DNA of 64,000 nucleotides from Streptomyces thermolilacinus SPC6 (lineage in GTDB: Bacteria; Actinomycetota; Actinomycetes; Streptomycetales; Streptomycetaceae): NCBI RefSeq assembly GCF_000478605.2, contig NZ_ASHX02000001.1, positions 4,789,001 to 4,853,000 of the forward strand, read 5' to 3'. The position numbers and the translations under genes are program-made. The notes under the pieces were generated by a model. The model was not told the DNA's origin. It ran no database searches and worked only from the letters and a program-made list of their open reading frames with translations. Every line of letters starts with the position of its first letter. The first letter of the stretch is position 1. Shown here piece after piece: positions 32,834 to 41,468 of this stretch.

Positions 32834-33304
32834 GTGGACAACAGGCAAGTAATCGGATCGTGGCTCTCCGGACCCCGCGCGGCGGCCGAGGAGATGGGCG
32901 CCGACTTCGGCTACCGGGGCGAACGGCTCGGTCTGCCGGAGCGGGGGCCCGGCTCCGTCGCCCCCCTCGGACGGCGCTTCGGCGCCCTCTTCGTCGACTG
33001 GTCCCTCTGCATGCTGATCGCATACGGACTGATCACCGGAGGTGACTGGAACGCGGCGGGCAACTGGGCCCTCGGCGTCCTGTTCCTCCTCGGCCTCCTC
33101 ACCGTCGGCACCATCGGCTCCACCCCGGGCAAGCGGCTCCTGGGCCTGCGCGTCATCGCCGAGGGCGGGCAGCGGCTCAGCTTCCCGCGCGCCGCCGTCC
33201 GCACCGCCCTGCTGTGCCTCGCCATCCCCGCCCTCATCTGGGACCGCGACGGCCGCGGCCTCCACGACCGGCTCGCCCGCGCCGTGCAAGTACGCATGAT
33301 GTGA
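32834..33304 (+). CDS. RDD-family membrane protein
   Basis: 156 residues. The RDD-type signature is seen as APLGRRFGALFVDWSLCMLIAYG (Arg, Asp pair in the first helix), followed by a second hydrophobic segment (WALGVLFLLGLLTVGTIG), the TPGKRLLGLRV motif, a third helix and DRDGRGLHDRLARAVQV near the end. RDD proteins are small membrane proteins, some with Na+/H+ antiport activity, mostly unknown. GTG start at 32834. It is divergent from glnA (252 bp between) and ends convergent to the DUF4191 gene, sharing a terminator. Confidence 0.88.
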   Translation: MDNRQVIGSWLSGPRAAAEEMGADFGYRGERLGLPERGPGSVAPLGRRFGALFVDWSLCMLIAYGLITGGDWNAAGNWALGVLFLLGLLTVGTIGSTPGKRLLGLRVIAEGGQRLSFPRAAVRTALLCLAIPALIWDRDGRGLHDRLARAVQVRMM

Positions 33305-33334
33305 CAGAAGGCACTCCAGAAGAAGCCAGAAAGA

Positions 33335-33368
33335 AGAGAGGGCGACCGCCGAAGCGGTCGCCCTCTCT
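33335..33368. terminator. Bidirectional terminator between the RDD and DUF4191 genes
   Basis: AGAGAGGGCGACCGC and its reverse complement GCGGTCGCCCTCTCT flank a 4-nt loop. The repeat lies between convergent stop codons, 30 nt from the RDD stop and 20 nt from the DUF4191 stop. Confidence 0.9.
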
Positions 33369-33387
33369 CACTTTCGCTCGAATCGTG

Positions 33388-34095
33388 TCAGCGGAGCTTT
33401 CCGCCGCGCGGCATGCGCATGCCCTTCGGCATGGGGCCCTTCGGGATCGGCATGTTGCTCATCAGGTCGCCCATGGCCCGCAGCCGGTCGTTAACCGCCG
33501 TCACCTGCGCCGCGCTCAGCACGCGGGGCAGCTTCAGCATCGTCGTACGGACCTTCTTCAGCGGCACCTGGCCCTCGCCGTCACCGACGACGATGTCGTG
33601 CACCGGGGTGTCCACCACGATGCGGGCCATCCGCTTCTTCTCGGCGGCGAGCAGGCTCTTCAGCCGGTTCGGGTTGCCCTCGGCGACCAGGACGATGCCC
33701 GGACGGCCGACCGCGCGGTGGATCACGTCCTGGCTGCGGTTCATCGCGACCGCAGGCGTGGTCGTCCAGCCGCGCCCGATGTTCTGCAGCACCGCGGCGG
33801 CCGCGCCCGGCTGGCCCTCCATCTGCCCGAAGGCCGCCCGCTCGGCCCGCCGCCCGAAGATGATCGCCATCGCCAGGAAGGCCAGCAGGAAGCCCAGGAT
33901 GCCCAGGTAGACCGGGTGCCCGATCAGGAAGCCGATCCCGAGGAGGGCGCCGAACACGACGATCCCCACGCCCGCGATGACAAGCCCGACCTTCGGGTCG
34001 CTCCGCCGGGTCATCTTGTACGTCAGAGCGATCTGCTTCAGTCGCCCGGGGTTCGCAGCGGCGTCACCGCTGTCTGAATTCGACTTCCTCGCCAT
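33388..34095 (-). CDS. DUF4191 membrane protein
   Basis: 235 residues. After a Lys-rich start (NPGRLKQIALTYKMTRRSDPK) there are two adjacent transmembrane segments (GLVIAGVGIVVFGALLGIGFLI and YLGILGFLLAFLAMAIIFG, each in part). A soluble C-terminal domain follows with GRGWTTTPAVAMNRSQDVIHRAVGRPGIVLVAEG and a basic Met/Gly/Pro tail (MPIPKGPMPKGMRMP). This is the conserved actinobacterial DUF4191 family found next to lipA and glnA, as here. Its role is not known. The ATG at 34095 is chosen because it directly precedes the conserved MARKSN-type start. Confidence 0.9.
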   Translation of the reverse strand: MARKSNSDSGDAAANPGRLKQIALTYKMTRRSDPKVGLVIAGVGIVVFGALLGIGFLIGHPVYLGILGFLLAFLAMAIIFGRRAERAAFGQMEGQPGAAAAVLQNIGRGWTTTPAVAMNRSQDVIHRAVGRPGIVLVAEGNPNRLKSLLAAEKKRMARIVVDTPVHDIVVGDGEGQVPLKKVRTTMLKLPRVLSAAQVTAVNDRLRAMGDLMSNMPIPKGPMPKGMRMPRGGKLR

Positions 34096-34105
34096 GTTCT
34101 GAAGT

Positions 34106-34438
34106 TTACGTGTCCGACGGCGCCCGGCTCGCCGCGGCCTCCAGTACGTGCTGCGCCTCCACCCGGGCGCGGGCCCTGCGGCGGTCCTCCAGCACGGAAG
34201 CCCAGGCGTTGCGGCGCGCCGTCCGCTGGCCCCCGCCCAGCAGCAGCGCCTCCACCACCCGCAGGGCGCCCGCCACCGAGGGCAGTGCCTGCGGCAGGGA
34301 CGGTAGGGACGGCAGGGCGTGCGGGAGGGGCGGCCGGGCGGCCCGGGCCGGGGCCGGTGACGCGGGGAGGGGCGGTCGTGCCTGGGCCGGTGCGGCGGGG
34401 AGGGCGGGGGTGCGCACCTGCTGATGTGGGGTTCGCAT
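34106..34438 (-). CDS. Small hypothetical protein between DUF4191 and lipA
   Basis: 110 residues. The N-terminal half is Pro/Ala/Leu-rich and low in complexity. The second half (ALRVVEALLLGGGQRTARRNAWASVLEDRRRARARVEAQ, in part) is helical and basic and looks conserved, resembling the small protein found at this place in related genomes, as far as I recall. The ATG at 34438 follows a GGGA. The true start could lie further in, at the helical half. It is co-directional with lipA and DUF4191; 10 bp separate it from the latter. Confidence 0.6.
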   Translation of the reverse strand: MRTPHQQVRTPALPAAPAQARPPLPASPAPARAARPPLPHALPSLPSLPQALPSVAGALRVVEALLLGGGQRTARRNAWASVLEDRRRARARVEAQHVLEAAASRAPSDT

Positions 34439-34668
34439 GTCGGTGTCCCTCGGGAGCGGTGAGCGGTACGAGCGGCGCCTGTACGGTCCGTACGGACAGC
34501 GTCACCCACCGGTGTTACCAGGACGTGTCCGGGCGGTCAAACCACGACGACGGCCCGGCGCCGCCCGTACCCCGCCCGGCAGGCTTCCACCTGCGGGGGA
34601 GCGTACGGGCCCGGCGCCGGGCCGTGCCGGACGTCACACCGCGTCGTACCGCGTGCCCGGGGTGCGGG

Positions 34669-35637
34669 TCACACCGCCGGGGCGGCCTCCGCCGCAGCGC
34701 CACGGGCCTCCATCGCCTGCTGGAACAGGCGGCCCGCGCGGTACGAGGAGCGGACCAGCGGGCCCGACATGACACCGGAGTAGCCGATCTCGTCGGCCTC
34801 CTCCTTCAGCTCCACGAACTCCTGCGGCTTCACCCAGCGCTCCACCGGGTGGTGGCGCACGGAGGGGCGCAGGTACTGCGTGATGGTGATCAGCTCGCAG
34901 CCAGCCTCGTGCAGGTCGCGCAGGGCCTCGCTGACCTCCTCGCGGGTCTCGCCCATGCCGAGGATCAGGTTCGACTTGGTGACCAGGCCGGCCTCGCGGG
35001 CCCGCGTGATGACCTCGAGCGACCGCTCGTACCGGAAGCCGGGGCGGATGCGCTTGAAGATGCGGGGCACCGTCTCCACGTTGTGCGCGAGCACCTCGGG
35101 GCGGGACGAGAAGACCTCGGCAAGCTGCTCCGGTACCGCGTTGAAGTCCGGGATCAGCAGCTCGACCTTGGTGTGGCCGCCCTCGCGGTCGGCGGTCATG
35201 GCGTGGATCTGCCGCACCGTCTCCGCGTACAGCCAGGCGCCGCCGTCCTCCAGGTCGTCGCGGGCGACACCGGTGATCGTGGCGTAGTTCAGGTCCATCG
35301 TTACGACGGACTCGCCGACGCGGCGCGGCTCGTCACGGTCGAGGGCCTGCGGCTTGCCCGTGTCGATCTGGCAGAAGTCACAGCGTCGCGTGCACTGGTC
35401 GCCGCCGATGAGGAACGTCGCCTCGCGGTCCTCCCAGCACTCGAAGATGTTGGGACAGCCCGCCTCCTGGCAGACCGTGTGCAGACCTTCGCTCTTGACG
35501 AGCTTCTGGAGCTGGTTGTACTCCGGGCCCATCTTCGCCCGCGTCTTGATCCACTCGGGCTTGCGCTCGATGGGGGTCTGGCTGTTCCGGACCTCCAGGC
35601 GCAGCATCTTGCGTCCGTCGGGTGCGACTGCGGACAC
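34669..35637 (-). CDS. lipA: Lipoyl synthase
   Basis: 322 residues. Radical-SAM enzyme that inserts two sulfur atoms into the octanoyl group on lipoyl domains. Both Fe-S cluster motifs are visible: the auxiliary CxxxxCxxxxxC site (VCQEAGCPNIFECWEDREAT, in part) and the radical-SAM CxxxCxxC (CTRRCDFC), followed by the family's DEPRRVGESV and the C-terminal RSSYRAG. GTG at 35637. It lies 116 bp after lipB on the same strand. The E2 gene in this window (51663-53501) encodes two lipoyl domains, which are its expected substrates. Confidence 0.97.
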   Translation of the reverse strand: MSAVAPDGRKMLRLEVRNSQTPIERKPEWIKTRAKMGPEYNQLQKLVKSEGLHTVCQEAGCPNIFECWEDREATFLIGGDQCTRRCDFCQIDTGKPQALDRDEPRRVGESVVTMDLNYATITGVARDDLEDGGAWLYAETVRQIHAMTADREGGHTKVELLIPDFNAVPEQLAEVFSSRPEVLAHNVETVPRIFKRIRPGFRYERSLEVITRAREAGLVTKSNLILGMGETREEVSEALRDLHEAGCELITITQYLRPSVRHHPVERWVKPQEFVELKEEADEIGYSGVMSGPLVRSSYRAGRLFQQAMEARGAAAEAAPAV

Positions 35638-35753
35638 GGCTGGCTCCTACGGCTTCGATTCTTCGGCGAACACCAGGGTACGCCCGTCAAAAGTGCGGCC
35701 TTACGACTGGCCAACCTCCGGCCAGAGGGACGCATTCCCTTAAGGCCGAGCGG

Positions 35754-36614
35754 TCAGGCGGTGGCCGCCTCCTCCCGTACGGCGTCGGCCGGGCGTACCG
35801 GCTCCGGTGCCGCCGAGGGCTCCGGCGCCCGGTCGATGACCCGCGGCTGCGGGTCGGCGCTCTCCAGCACGTCCCGCAGGTGGCGCTCCACCACCGGCAG
35901 GACCTCGGCGATCGTCACGTCCCGGCCCAGCTCGTTGGCGAGCGAGGTGACGCCCGCGTCGCGGATGCCGCACGGGACGATCCGGTCGAACCAGGTGTTG
36001 TCCGGGTTCACGTTCAGCGAGAAGCCGTGCATCGTGACGCCCTTGGCGACGCGGATGCCGATGGCCGCGAGCTTGCGGTCCTCCCGGCGCTGGCCCGCGT
36101 TGGACGGGGCGTACTCGGGGCCGCTGAGGCGCGGGTCGAACTCGTCGTCCGTCAGCCTCGGGTCGAAGTCCAGCGACAGCCCGCCGAAGGAGGGCCGCTC
36201 CTCCACCGGGTCGCCCAGCACCCACACGCCGCTGCGGCCCTCGACCCGGGTGGTCTCCAGGCCGAGCTCCGCCGTCGTACGGATCAGCGCCTCCTCCAGG
36301 CGGCGCACGTGCGCGACCACGTCCACCGGGCGCGGCAGCTTCAGGATCGGGTAGCCCACGAGCTGTCCCGGGCCGTGCCAGGTGATCTTGCCGCCGCGGT
36401 CCACGTCCACGACCGGGGTGCCGTCGAGCGGCCGCTCGCTGTCCTCCGTGCGCCGCCCCGCCGTGTACACGGGCGGGTGCTCCAGCAGCAGACAGGTGTC
36501 GGGCACCTCGTCGGCGAAGCGGGCGGCATGGACCTCGCGCTGCTTCTCCCACGCGTCGAGGTAGTCCACGGCGTCCTCACCGAACCCCAGATGGACGAAT
36601 CGCAGCTCACTCAC
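35754..36614 (-). CDS. lipB: Octanoyl-[ACP]:protein N-octanoyltransferase
   Basis: 286 residues. It transfers octanoate from acyl carrier protein to lipoyl domains. Family blocks are present: LLLEHPPVYTAGRR, DRGGKITWHGPGQLVGYPIL (RGGxxTxHGPGQ), AIGIRVAKGVTMHGFSLNV (with the catalytic Lys in RVAKGVTMHG) and the catalytic Cys in IVPCGI. The C-terminal 40 residues (after LRDVLES) are a Pro/Ala/Glu-rich tail not needed for the fold. The ATG at 36614 sits right before conserved sequence. It lies upstream of lipA and is divergent from the large HTH regulator. Confidence 0.97.
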   Translation of the reverse strand: MSELRFVHLGFGEDAVDYLDAWEKQREVHAARFADEVPDTCLLLEHPPVYTAGRRTEDSERPLDGTPVVDVDRGGKITWHGPGQLVGYPILKLPRPVDVVAHVRRLEEALIRTTAELGLETTRVEGRSGVWVLGDPVEERPSFGGLSLDFDPRLTDDEFDPRLSGPEYAPSNAGQRREDRKLAAIGIRVAKGVTMHGFSLNVNPDNTWFDRIVPCGIRDAGVTSLANELGRDVTIAEVLPVVERHLRDVLESADPQPRVIDRAPEPSAAPEPVRPADAVREEAATA

Positions 36615-36772
36615 GGCACCGTCTCCCTAGAAATGCGCGTCACACGCCCATGCCACTGTACGGCGGCCCGCCGGAAGCGAACCGCCCGGGCCGGGGCGGG
36701 GCGAGGGCGGGGCGGGAGAGGCCCGGACAGGACGGGCACGGCACCGGGGCTCGGACCGGGGGAGGCGCGGCC

Positions 36773-36799
36773 GGGGCCGGGGCCGGGGCCGGGTGGGGG
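36773..36799 (+). repeat. GGGGCC tandem repeat with G-quadruplex potential
   Basis: Four runs of three or more G (GGGGCC repeated, then GGGTGGGGG) lie within 27 bases in the gap between lipB and the divergent regulator. It could fold as a quadruplex on the + strand and affect either promoter. Confidence 0.5.
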
Positions 36800-36953
36800 T
36801 TCGGGGGAGTTTGCGACGTCACTACCGGAATCGATCCTCACACGATCGGATGAATGTGGGGCGAAGGCGGCGGTATCCCCTCCCGGGAAAGTTAAATTCG
36901 CGCCGTTCCAAGGGGGCTGACCCCAGCCCGGAAGGCAGGAGACCGCACAGCTG

Positions 36954-38750
36954 ATGACGGATCGACCCCCGCAGCGCAACCCCAACCGCCAGCTCGCCGC
37001 CCTGATCGCGGAAGCAGGGTTCTCCAACGCAGGTCTTGCCAGACGGGTGGATCAGCTCGGTCTCGAACACGGCCTCGACCTCCGCTACGACAAGACCTCC
37101 GTCACGCGCTGGCTGCGCGGCCAGCAGCCGCGCGGCACCACGCCCGCGCTGATCGCCGAGGTGTTCACCCGGCGCCTCGGGCGGCGGCTGTCCGCCCAGG
37201 ACCTCGGCCTCGACGCGTGCGCGCCCGTGTACGCGGGCCTGGAGTTCGCCGCCACGCCCGAGGAGGCCGTGGACATCGTCAGCGGGCTGTGGCGCAAGGA
37301 CTCCGGCAGCCACACCGAACTGCGCAAGATCGCGTTCACCCCGGCGGGGCTGGTCGTCCCGAGCCGCGACTGGCTGATCGGCCGCGCGGACGAGCACGTC
37401 GGGCGGGGCGAGCAGCCGGACGGCACCGCTCCCGGTGCGGGCGGCGGCCCCCCGGCGGGGCGTGTCCCCGCGCAGGGCCGCCCCCTCGGCCGCGGCGGCC
37501 CCGGTACGGCTCCGGGACAGGGCCCGTCCGGCACGGCCCCCGGGTACGGCGGGCAGGGCGGGCACGGTGGCTCCGGTACGGCAGCGTCGCTCGGCGCGGG
37601 CGGGGCGCGTACCGGCCAGGGCGTGCCCGGCCCCGGCGTCCCGGGCCCCGGCCGCGCGGGCGGGCCGCCGCGGGGCGCCCCCGTCCGTCCCGGAGGCCCG
37701 GCGGGAGCGGCCGGACCGGCGGCGGGCCGCACCGTCCCCGCGGCCAGGACCGGCGGCCTGCCCGGCCCGGTCCCGGGCGGCGCGCCCGAACCGGCCGACG
37801 CCCTCCACGCCGTACCCCGGCAGCGGGGAACCGAGGGCGGGTCCGGGCAGCGGGTGACCGCCGGGGACATCGCCGCGCTCCGCTCGGTCGGCGAACTGTT
37901 CCGGACGCTGGACCACGCGTACGGCGGCGGCCACGCCCGGCAGGCCCTCGTCCGGTACCTGGAGCACGAGGCCGAGCCCATGCTGCGCGGCAGCTACGGC
38001 GAGACGACCGGGCGGCGGCTGTTCGGCGCGGCGGCGGACCTGACGCGGCTGGCCGGCTGGACCTCGTACGACATCGCCGCGCACGGACTGGCACAGCGGT
38101 ACTTCGTGCAGGCGCTGCGGCTGTCGCAGGCGGCGGGCGACCGGGCGTACGGCTCGTACGTCCTCGTCACGATGAGCCGCCAGGCCGTGTACCTGGGCCA
38201 CGGGCGGGAGGCCGTGCAGCTGGCGCGCGTCGCCCAGCAGGGCGTCGGCTCGGCGGCGCCGCCGGTCGTCCAGTCGATGCTGCACGCGGTGGAGGCGCGC
38301 GGGCACGCGGTGCTGGGCGAGGCGCGGGCCTGCACGTCGTCGCTGGTACGGGCCGAACGGGCGCTGGAGGGCGCCCGGCCGGGCGAGGAGGTGCCGCACT
38401 GGGCGCGGACGTTCGACGAGGCGCACCTGGCGGACGAGACGGCCCACTGCCACCGGGACCTCCAGCAGTACCGGGCCGCCGTGCAGCACGCGGAGCGGGC
38501 GCTCCAGCTGTACCCGGCGGGGTACGCCCGCAGCCGTACGTTCTGCCGCGTCGTCCTGGCCACGGCGCGGCTGGCGCTGGGCGAGCTGGAGCAGGCGTGC
38601 GTGCTGGGCGCGGAGGCGGCGCGGCAGGCGGCCGACATGCGGTCGGCGCGGGCGGTGGAGTACGTGCGGGACTTCGAGCGTCGGCTGGAGCCGCACCGGG
38701 ACGCCGCGCCGGTGCGGGCCTACCGGGAGCGGGCCGCCGCACTGGGCTGA
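36954..38750 (+). CDS. XRE-like HTH and TPR-type regulator with a long Gly/Pro linker
   Basis: 598 residues. The N-terminal 85 residues (LAALIAEAGFSNAGLARRV, TSVTRWLRGQQPRG, SAQDLGLDAC) form an XRE-type DNA-binding domain of the kind seen in Streptomyces NsdA/NsdB-like regulators. Residues about 150-300 are a Gly/Pro/Ala/Arg linker with no predicted fold. The last 290 residues are helical repeats (TPR-like: LAGWTSYDIAAHGLAQRYFVQAL, in part, then VQLARVAQQG and LGELEQACVLGAEAARQA). Such proteins control development and antibiotic production in Streptomyces; this target set is unknown. The nearest GGAG lies about 12 nt before the ATG, so the exact start is uncertain. Confidence 0.82.
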   Translation: MTDRPPQRNPNRQLAALIAEAGFSNAGLARRVDQLGLEHGLDLRYDKTSVTRWLRGQQPRGTTPALIAEVFTRRLGRRLSAQDLGLDACAPVYAGLEFAATPEEAVDIVSGLWRKDSGSHTELRKIAFTPAGLVVPSRDWLIGRADEHVGRGEQPDGTAPGAGGGPPAGRVPAQGRPLGRGGPGTAPGQGPSGTAPGYGGQGGHGGSGTAASLGAGGARTGQGVPGPGVPGPGRAGGPPRGAPVRPGGPAGAAGPAAGRTVPAARTGGLPGPVPGGAPEPADALHAVPRQRGTEGGSGQRVTAGDIAALRSVGELFRTLDHAYGGGHARQALVRYLEHEAEPMLRGSYGETTGRRLFGAAADLTRLAGWTSYDIAAHGLAQRYFVQALRLSQAAGDRAYGSYVLVTMSRQAVYLGHGREAVQLARVAQQGVGSAAPPVVQSMLHAVEARGHAVLGEARACTSSLVRAERALEGARPGEEVPHWARTFDEAHLADETAHCHRDLQQYRAAVQHAERALQLYPAGYARSRTFCRVVLATARLALGELEQACVLGAEAARQAADMRSARAVEYVRDFERRLEPHRDAAPVRAYRERAAALG

Positions 38751-38759
38751 ACCTCGCGC

Positions 38760-38801
38760 CCCCTGACGGGCCCCGCAGGGCCGTGCGGGGCCCGTCAGGG
38801 G
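38760..38801. terminator. Strong bidirectional hairpin after the HTH/TPR regulator
   Basis: An 18-bp perfect inverted repeat (CCCCTGACGGGCCCCGCA, 38760-38777, with its complement at 38784-38801) with a 6-nt loop. Part of its left arm can instead pair with 38803-38822. Confidence 0.85.
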
Positions 38802-38885
38802 GGCCCGCACGGCCCTGCGGGGCACGCGCCCGGTCCCGCCCGAGGGGGCACCCGCCCGGAAGGCGGCCGGCACGGCCCTGCGGGG

Positions 38886-40178
38886 CTATGCCGCTCGGGT
38901 CTGCTCCGTGGACGAGTTCGCCGGGGGGACGTCCAGGTCCTTGAGGATCGCCTGCGCCGCCCGCTGACCCGAGTGCAGCGCGCCCTGCGGCGAGCTCACG
39001 TCGCGGTGGTCGCCGCACACGTACAGCCCCGCCAGCAGCCGCACGGGGCGGCGCAGGTCGTGCGGGGCGGGCATCGCCGGTACCGCCTCCGGGTCGTGCC
39101 GTACCGCCAGCAGCTCCCAGTCGCCCGTCCCCGTGCCGTACAGCGCCGCCAGGTGCCGCCGTACCCGCGCGTCCAGGTCGTCCGGGGGCGTGCCCAGCAC
39201 CGTGGACGTGACCAGCACCCGGCCGTGCGGCGCCCGCGTCGGGTCCACCTCGCTCATCACCGCCGTGTGCGACACCGGGCCGGACCGGTCCGCGTCCAGC
39301 ACCAGCGCCGGGGCCGCCAGCGGCGTCGCGGGCGCCGTGTGGTGGAGCACCGTCACCGGGTGGAAGGACGGCACCCGCAGCCCCGGCAGCAGTTCCGCCG
39401 CCGCCCGCGCGCCCGTCGCCACGACCAGCGACCGGCAGGTGATCTCGCCGTGCTCCGCCGTGACCACCCGGCTGATCGACGCGTCCTTGACCCGCACCCC
39501 CGTGCGGACCGTCCCGGCCGGGAGCGCCGACGCCATCCGCTCCGGCAGCCGCGCCGCCCCGCCCGCCGGGACGCACAGCCGCCCCCGCGCGAACCCGCGC
39601 AGCGCCAGGTCGGCGCAGCGGCTGGACGTCGTCAGGTCCGGGTCGCTGAGCAGGGCGCTCAGCAGCGGCCGCAGAAACGTCGTGACCGTCCTGGGCGGCA
39701 GCCCCCGCGCCGCGAGGGCCTCAGCGGCGGCGCGTTCGCGGCGGGCCAGCAGCCGCTCCGTGGGCGTTCCGGCGAGCCGGGCCAGCGAGGCGCCGATGCG
39801 CGCCTGGTCCAGCGGGCGCGGGCCGCTCGCCAGGGCCCGCGCGCGGGTCAGCGCCGAGCGGGGTCCGCCGCGCACCTCGCCGGTCCGGTGCAGCCGTCCC
39901 GAGCTGTGCACCAGGACGCCCGGCTGGAAGCGGCGCAGGGCGCCCACGTCCACGCCGGCGACGCGGTGCAGCTCCGGGTGCGCCATGGTGAGCAGAGGCC
40001 CGACCCGGTCGAGGCTGAACCCGTCCACGTGGTCGGTGGCCATCCGCCCGCCGACCTGTGGTGCGGACTCCAGGACCCGTACGGCCAGTCCGGCACTGGT
40101 CAGGTGGTGAGCCGCGGCCAGCCCCGCGAGCCCGGCCCCGACGATGACGACGTCCGCGTGATCTGCGGTACTGAGCAC
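38886..40178 (-). CDS. FAD-dependent amine oxidase/phytoene desaturase-like oxidoreductase
   Basis: About 430 residues. The N-terminal dinucleotide fold is clear (VVIVGAGLAGLAAAHHLTSAG, in part, then VLESAPQVGGRMAT), and a C-terminal FAD contact segment (LAGLYVCGDHRDVSSPQGALHSG) is typical of amine-oxidase/carotenoid-desaturase flavoproteins. No membrane segment or carotenoid gene is nearby, so the substrate is open. The GTG at 40178 has an excellent GGGAGGGTCAC ahead, so it is preferred to an ATG at 40220. It is convergent with the HTH/TPR regulator and shares the terminator region. Confidence 0.88.
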   Translation of the reverse strand: MLSTADHADVVIVGAGLAGLAAAHHLTSAGLAVRVLESAPQVGGRMATDHVDGFSLDRVGPLLTMAHPELHRVAGVDVGALRRFQPGVLVHSSGRLHRTGEVRGGPRSALTRARALASGPRPLDQARIGASLARLAGTPTERLLARRERAAAEALAARGLPPRTVTTFLRPLLSALLSDPDLTTSSRCADLALRGFARGRLCVPAGGAARLPERMASALPAGTVRTGVRVKDASISRVVTAEHGEITCRSLVVATGARAAAELLPGLRVPSFHPVTVLHHTAPATPLAAPALVLDADRSGPVSHTAVMSEVDPTRAPHGRVLVTSTVLGTPPDDLDARVRRHLAALYGTGTGDWELLAVRHDPEAVPAMPAPHDLRRPVRLLAGLYVCGDHRDVSSPQGALHSGQRAAQAILKDLDVPPANSSTEQTRAA

Positions 40179-40495
40179 GTGACCCTCCCCGGGTGACGGT
40201 TCGGTGCGTGGGTGGCTCATGCCCTGGACGGGCCGCCGGAATGCCCGAGTACGGGCCCCGGCGGCCCGGGCGGCACCAGAGCGTAGGCCGGGACGCGGGC
40301 GCCGGGGAGTCGCGCGTACGGGGGGTCACCGAAGCACGGAGGTCGCACACGCGTGCTGTTCCGGCCGCCCCCGTCGCACATGCGGGGGAGGGGGGCGGGG
40401 AGGAGGCGCGGGCGTCTGTGGGCAAGCTCATGGACCTCCGCCCGTACCGCCCGGGCACTCGGAGGGGACGCGCGACCCCGAGCCCCCCGTCCCGG
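40179..40495. other. Intergenic stretch with no recognised feature
   Basis: 317 bases between the flavoprotein start and the TIGR01777 stop, both on the minus strand. It must contain the flavoprotein promoter. I see only G-runs near 40380-40410 and no open frame with a ribosome site. Confidence 0.5.
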
Positions 40496-41434
40496 CTACG
40501 CCGCCGCTCTGATCGCCGCGTCCACCGTCGGGAAGGCGAAGCGGAAGCCGGAGTCCAGGAGACGGCGCGGCAGGACCCGCTGGCTGCCCAGGACGTCGTG
40601 GGCGAAGTCGCCGAGGGCCAGGCGCAGGGCCGGGGCCGGGACGTGGAGGACGGCCGGGCGGCGCAGGACGCGGCCCATCGCGGCCGTCACCTCCCGGTTG
40701 GTGACCGGTTCCGGCGCGGTCAGGTTGAACGGGCCCGACAGGTCCGGGGTGTCCAGCAGGTGCCGCAGCGCGGCCACCTCGTCGTGCAGGGCGATGAAGC
40801 TCCAGTACTGCCCGCCGTGCCCAAGCCGCCCGCCGAGACCGGCGCGGAACAGCGGGAACAGCCGCCCCCACGCCCCGCCCCGCGCGGCCACCACCAGGCC
40901 CGTACGGGCGTACGCGACGCGGACACCGGCCTCCTCGGCCGCCGCGGCGGCCTCCTCCCACTCCACGCACACCGACGGCAGAAACCCGTCGCCGGCCGGG
41001 GCCGACTCGTCGACCGCGCGGGTGCCCGTGTCGCCGTAGTAGCCGAGCGCCGTCCCGCACACCAGCACCTCCGGCGGCGCGTCCAGCGACGCCACCGCCT
41101 CCGCGACGGCGGCCGTGCCCAGGACGCGGCTGTCGCGGATCTCCCGCTTGTACGCCTCCGTCCAGCGCCGGTCGCCCACCCCGGCGCCCGCCAGGTGCAC
41201 CACCGCGTCGCAGCCCGCGAGGCCGGCCACGTCCACGTACTGCCGCTTCGGGTCCCACTCCACCTCGTGCGCGCCGCGCGCCGGCCGCCGCACCAGCGTG
41301 ACGACCTCGTGCCCGTCCGCCCGCAGCGAGCGCGCCAGCGCGGAGCCGATCAGACCGCTCGCGCCGGTGACGGCGACCCTGCGGCGGGGGGAGGCGGAGG
41401 GGGAGGGTGACGGGGACCTCGGGGAAAGAGACAT
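40496..41434 (-). CDS. TIGR01777-family NAD-dependent epimerase
   Basis: 312 residues. After a Ser/Pro-rich start (SLSPRSPSPSPSASPRRR) the Rossmann motif VAVTGASGLIGSALARSL begins near residue 19. The family hallmarks are AVVHLAGAGVGDRRW, CGTALGYYGDTGTRAVDE and QRVLPRRLLDSGFRFAFPT, which fix the TIGR01777 (YfcH-like) assignment. The reaction is unknown; the family is linked loosely to cell division or sugar metabolism. The start at 41434 is set by its position relative to the divergent GNAT gene (34 bp between starts). Confidence 0.92.
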   Translation of the reverse strand: MSLSPRSPSPSPSASPRRRVAVTGASGLIGSALARSLRADGHEVVTLVRRPARGAHEVEWDPKRQYVDVAGLAGCDAVVHLAGAGVGDRRWTEAYKREIRDSRVLGTAAVAEAVASLDAPPEVLVCGTALGYYGDTGTRAVDESAPAGDGFLPSVCVEWEEAAAAAEEAGVRVAYARTGLVVAARGGAWGRLFPLFRAGLGGRLGHGGQYWSFIALHDEVAALRHLLDTPDLSGPFNLTAPEPVTNREVTAAMGRVLRRPAVLHVPAPALRLALGDFAHDVLGSQRVLPRRLLDSGFRFAFPTVDAAIRAAA

Positions 41435-41468
41435 GACCACATCCTGCCCCCGTGGCACAGTGGCGGCC

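Noticed and set aside
40193..41410. Antisense open frame across the TIGR01777 gene
   Set aside because: Arg/Gly-rich shadow of the minus-strand gene, whose Rossmann and family motifs are clear.
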